Shown here piece by piece: positions 5,132-7,607 of a stretch of DNA of 7,607 nucleotides (positions are counted from its first letter, which is position 1; each line of letters opens with the position of its first letter). A program made the position numbers and the translations under genes. Below the pieces are notes generated by a model, which had not been told where the DNA came from, made no database searches, and was given only the letters and a program-made list of their open reading frames with translations. The DNA is from JBPOIS01 sp052034295 (lineage in GTDB: Bacteria; Pseudomonadota; Gammaproteobacteria; Pseudomonadales; Moraxellaceae), in NCBI GenBank assembly GCA_052034295.1, contig JBPOIS010000065.1:1-7607 (forward strand), in the 5' to 3' direction.

Positions 5132-6964
5132 TCAGCGGCTCATGCGCTTGCGTTCGTTTTCGGTCAGGTAGCGCTTGCGCAAGCGGATCGATTTCGGGGT
5201 CACTTCGACCAGCTCATCGTCCTCGATGAACTCCAGCGCCTGCTCCAGGGTGTGCTTGATCGGCGGGGTCAGCACAATCGCCTCATCCGTACCACTGGCG
5301 CGGATGTTGGTGAGCTGCTTGGCCTTGGTGGGGTTGACCACCATGTCATCGCCCCGGTTGTTCATGCCGACGATCATGCCTTCGTACACTTCGAGCTGCG
5401 GCTCGGCAAACAGGCGGCCACGCTCCTGCAGGCTGAACAGCGCATAGGCCAGCACAGTGCCGTTGACCATCGAGATCAGCACGCCGTTCTGGCGCTTGGC
5501 CACATCACCCGACTTGACCGGGCCATAGTGGGCAAAGCTGGAGGTCATGATGCCGGTGCCGGAGGTCATGGTCAGGAAATCCGAACGGAACCCGATCAGG
5601 CCACGCGACGGGACAATCGCCTCGATCCGCATCCGGCCCTTGCCGTCCATCTCGATGTTGGTGATTTCGCCTTTGCGCAGGCCCATCTGCTCCATCACCG
5701 AACCCTGATGCTGCTCTTCCACATCAAAGGTCACGGCTTCAAACGGCTCCTGCATCTGCCCATCGACTTCCTTCATGATCACTTCGGGACGGGACACACC
5801 CAGCTCGAAGCCTTCACGGCGCATGGTTTCGATCAGCACCGACAGGTGCAGCTCGCCACGGCCCGACACCTTGAAGCGATCCGGAGAATCGGTGTCTTCC
5901 ACACGCAGGGCGACATTGTGGATCAGTTCGCGGTTCAGGCGGTCGCGGATGTTGCGCGAGGTGACGAATTTGCCTTCCCGGCCTGCAAACGGCGAGTTGT
6001 TGACCTGAAAGGTCATGCTCACGGTGGGCTCGTCCACCGACAGCGGCGGCAGCGCTTCCACCACCTTGGGGTCACACAGGGTGTCGGAAATGTTCAGGCC
6101 TTCCATGCCAGTCACACAGACGATGTCCCCGGCGCTGGCCTCGGGCACTTCAATCCGTTCCAGGCCGTGATAGCCCATGATCTGCAGGATCCGGCCATTG
6201 CGCTTGTTGCCATCCTTGTCGACGATCACCACCGGCGTATTGGTCTTGACCGTGCCGCGCTGGATGCGGCCAATTCCGATCACACCGACAAAGCTGTTGT
6301 AGTCCAGGCTGGAAATCTGCATCTGGAACGCACCATCGGTGTCCACCTTGGGCGGCTCGACGATGTCGACGATGGTCTGGAACAGCGGGGTCATGTCACT
6401 GGCCAGCTGGTCCTGCTCCAGGCCAGCCACGCCATTCAGCGCCGAGGCATACACCACCGGAAAATCCAGTTGCTCATCGGTGGCACCGAGTTTGTCAAAC
6501 AGGTCAAACACCTGATCCATCACCCAGTCCGCGCGGGCACCGGGACGGTCAATCTTGTTGATCACCACGATCGGCTTCAGGCCACGGGCAAAGGCCTTCA
6601 TGGTCACAAAACGGGTCTGCGGCATCGGGCCGTCCTGCGCATCGACCAGCAGCAGCACACAGTCCACCATCGAAAGCACCCGCTCGACTTCCCCGCCGAA
6701 ATCGGCGTGGCCCGGGGTATCGACGATGTTGATGCGGTATTCCTGGCCATTGCGCGGATCGGTCCAGCGGATGGCGGTGTTTTTGGCCAGAATGGTGATG
6801 CCACGCTCTTTTTCCAGCGCGTTGGAGTCCATGACCCGCTCGATGTCCCCGGCCCGCTCACCGAGGGTGCCGGATTGCTGGAGCAGTTTGTCCACGAGGG
6901 TGGTTTTGCCATGGTCCACGTGGGCGATGATGGCGATGTTGCGCAGGTGCTGAAGATCAGACAT
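5132..6964 (-). CDS. typA: Ribosome-associated translational GTPase TypA/BipA
   Basis: A 610-residue GTPase of the EF-G/LepA class that binds the ribosome and aids 50S assembly and growth under stress or cold (E. coli BipA, about 607 residues). Motifs: G1 AHVDHGKT (14-21), G2 region RGITI (54-58), G3 DTPGH (82-86), G4 NKID (136-139), and G5 in YASALNG. The beta-barrel domain has FQMQISSLDYNSFVGVIGIG. The EF-G-like domains include VSGRGELHLSVLIE and PSRGLIGFR, and the C-terminal domain has RASGTDEA and LEQALEFIEDDELVEVTP. Compared with my memory of E. coli BipA there is a six-residue insertion (PRNGQE, 70-75) just before the G3 strand. The ATG at 6964 gives the family-typical MSDLQHLRNIAII; an upstream TTG at 6985 would add seven atypical residues. 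No Shine-Dalgarno precedes either start. Confidence 0.97.
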   Translation of the reverse strand: MSDLQHLRNIAIIAHVDHGKTTLVDKLLQQSGTLGERAGDIERVMDSNALEKERGITILAKNTAIRWTDPRNGQEYRINIVDTPGHADFGGEVERVLSMVDCVLLLVDAQDGPMPQTRFVTMKAFARGLKPIVVINKIDRPGARADWVMDQVFDLFDKLGATDEQLDFPVVYASALNGVAGLEQDQLASDMTPLFQTIVDIVEPPKVDTDGAFQMQISSLDYNSFVGVIGIGRIQRGTVKTNTPVVIVDKDGNKRNGRILQIMGYHGLERIEVPEASAGDIVCVTGMEGLNISDTLCDPKVVEALPPLSVDEPTVSMTFQVNNSPFAGREGKFVTSRNIRDRLNRELIHNVALRVEDTDSPDRFKVSGRGELHLSVLIETMRREGFELGVSRPEVIMKEVDGQMQEPFEAVTFDVEEQHQGSVMEQMGLRKGEITNIEMDGKGRMRIEAIVPSRGLIGFRSDFLTMTSGTGIMTSSFAHYGPVKSGDVAKRQNGVLISMVNGTVLAYALFSLQERGRLFAEPQLEVYEGMIVGMNNRGDDMVVNPTKAKQLTNIRASGTDEAIVLTPPIKHTLEQALEFIEDDELVEVTPKSIRLRKRYLTENERKRMSR

Positions 6965-6999
6965 GAAGGAAAAAGCCGCGGCCAAAATAAAGACGCGAA

Positions 7000-7005
7000 A
7001 TTATA
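7000..7005 (-). promoter_or_regulatory. Consensus -10 box for typA
   Basis: Minus-strand TATAAT (7005-7000) is a perfect -10 hexamer. It lies about 36 bases upstream of the typA ATG, giving a leader of roughly 30 bases. No good -35 is seen at 15-19 bases upstream, so an activator or a different contact may compensate. The ompA terminator lies upstream, consistent with typA having its own promoter. Confidence 0.6.
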
Positions 7006-7076
7006 GCGGAAAAACGTTGAACAGGATATGACCAGACCGACCCATGGCGTTACGGGATGTTCTGGAAAAAGTCCCG

Positions 7077-7104
7077 AAAAAAAACAGCCGCCCGGAGGCG
7101 GCTG
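7077..7104 (-). terminator. Rho-independent terminator after ompA
   Basis: On the minus strand CAGCCGCC (7104-7097) pairs with GGCGGCTG (7092-7085) around a 4-base loop and is followed by eight T (7084-7077). It starts 24 bases after the ompA stop. A strong terminator suits a highly expressed porin gene. Confidence 0.94.
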
Positions 7105-7128
7105 CTGTCAGGTCCGAAGGACCGCGGA

Positions 7129-7607
7129 TTATTGACCGGCCGGAACGGTGCGGCTGCCGGTGATCACGGCATAGACGCGACGGTTCATGGCACGGCCTTC
7201 CTTGGTGTTGTTCGGGGCGATCGGACGATCCCACGCGAAACCTTCGGTGGTCATGCGGGCTGCATCGATGCCGAACTCTTTGATCAGCATGTTCTTGACC
7301 GAGTTGGCACGGGCCAGCGACAGGCGCTCGTTCAGCTTGCGCGGACCGGTGTTGTCGGTGTGACCTTCGATCTTCGCAGACGCTTCCGGATATTGCTTCA
7401 GTTTTTCGGCAACCTTGGCAATCTCGGGCTTGTACTGGTCCTTGATGTTGGACTTGTTCACGTCGAAGAAGACGCGCAGTTCCATTTTCAGGTCCTGGGT
7501 CAGCTGTTGCGGGCAGCCTTTGGCATCCACAACCACGCCAGCCGGAGTGTTCGGGCACTGATCGATGTCATCGGTCACGCCATCACCATCGGTGTCCACC
7601 GGAGCCG
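7129..7607 (-). CDS. ompA: OmpA/OprF-family outer-membrane protein, C-terminal fragment
   Basis: The gene runs off the right edge; the last 158 or so codons are visible. First comes a calcium-binding thrombospondin type 3-like repeat (DTDGDGVTDDIDQCPNTP) with a cysteine pair ending at KGCP. Then comes the OmpA C-terminal domain (LRVFFDVNKSNI, KIEGHTDNTG, NERLSLARANSV, NRRVYAVITGSRTV), which anchors the outer membrane to peptidoglycan. Counting from the valine at 7599, Asp82 and Arg97 correspond to the diaminopimelate-binding Asp271 and Arg286 of Acinetobacter baumannii OmpA, with identical 15-residue spacing. The N-terminal eight-stranded barrel and signal peptide lie outside the window. The near identity to Acinetobacter OmpA is the best clue to the host family. 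The GTG at 7599 is an internal valine, not a start. Confidence 0.94.
   Translation of the reverse strand, partial: APVDTDGDGVTDDIDQCPNTPAGVVVDAKGCPQQLTQDLKMELRVFFDVNKSNIKDQYKPEIAKVAEKLKQYPEASAKIEGHTDNTGPRKLNERLSLARANSVKNMLIKEFGIDAARMTTEGFAWDRPIAPNNTKEGRAMNRRVYAVITGSRTVPAGQ

Noticed and set aside
5024..7006. A 660-codon open frame on the plus strand, fully antisense to typA
   Set aside because: Its protein is His-, Gly- and Ala-rich with no recognisable domain, as expected from the complement of a GC-rich gene. It begins inside the mscL leader without a ribosome-binding site, and typA is certain on the other strand.
1..7607. Search for CRISPR arrays, insertion sequences, tRNA genes, att sites, toxin-antitoxin or defence genes
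   Set aside because: No direct repeats with regular spacers, transposase-like frames, tRNA-like cloverleafs or recognisable defence domains were seen; all sizeable frames are explained by housekeeping genes or their shadows.

Overview
This is a GC-rich chromosomal stretch, most likely from a gammaproteobacterium of the Moraxellaceae or a near relative in the Pseudomonadales. The strongest taxonomic signal is the partial OmpA at the right edge. Its C-terminal domain is, from memory, nearly the same as the Acinetobacter OmpA periplasmic domain, while the base composition is far more GC-rich than Acinetobacter. A high-GC relative such as Perlucidibaca or Fluviicoccus would fit, but I cannot verify a genus. 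The AcnD start and the short YgfZ fit the same placement.

Layout, left to right. (1) 1-450: the 5' end of acnD (2-methylcitrate cycle, minus strand) and an upstream region it shares with ygfZ. (2) 451-1876: ygfZ (plus) and an alpha/beta hydrolase (minus), convergent with overlapping 3' ends. (3) 1930-2227: a small YdcH/DUF465 protein with a clear terminator. (4) 2228-4020: two base-excision-repair glycosylases in divergent orientation, mpg (alkylated purines, minus) and mutM (oxidised purines, plus), about 270 bases apart. (5) 4084-4539: a small exported protein of unknown function with a CxxC motif, ended by a terminator. (6) 4558-5124: mscL (mechanosensitive channel, minus) and the typA terminator. 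(7) 5132-7005: typA/bipA, a translational GTPase (minus), with a perfect -10 box. (8) 7077-7607: the ompA terminator and its 3' end.

The genes do not form one pathway. Most are single-gene transcription units, each with its own terminator or start signals. Two adjacencies are suggestive. YgfZ, which supports Fe-S enzymes, lies next to the Fe-S enzyme AcnD, and two DNA glycosylases share one upstream region.

I found no mobile element, CRISPR array, tRNA, rRNA or phage gene, and nothing that looks like a new multi-gene system. The most open items are the unknown exported CxxC protein (4084-4497) and the dyad-rich gaps upstream of mutM and between mpg and ydcH. Several apparent start sites at the left ends of open frames are misleading. 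I chose internal starts for mutM, mscL, typA and mpg and explain each below.
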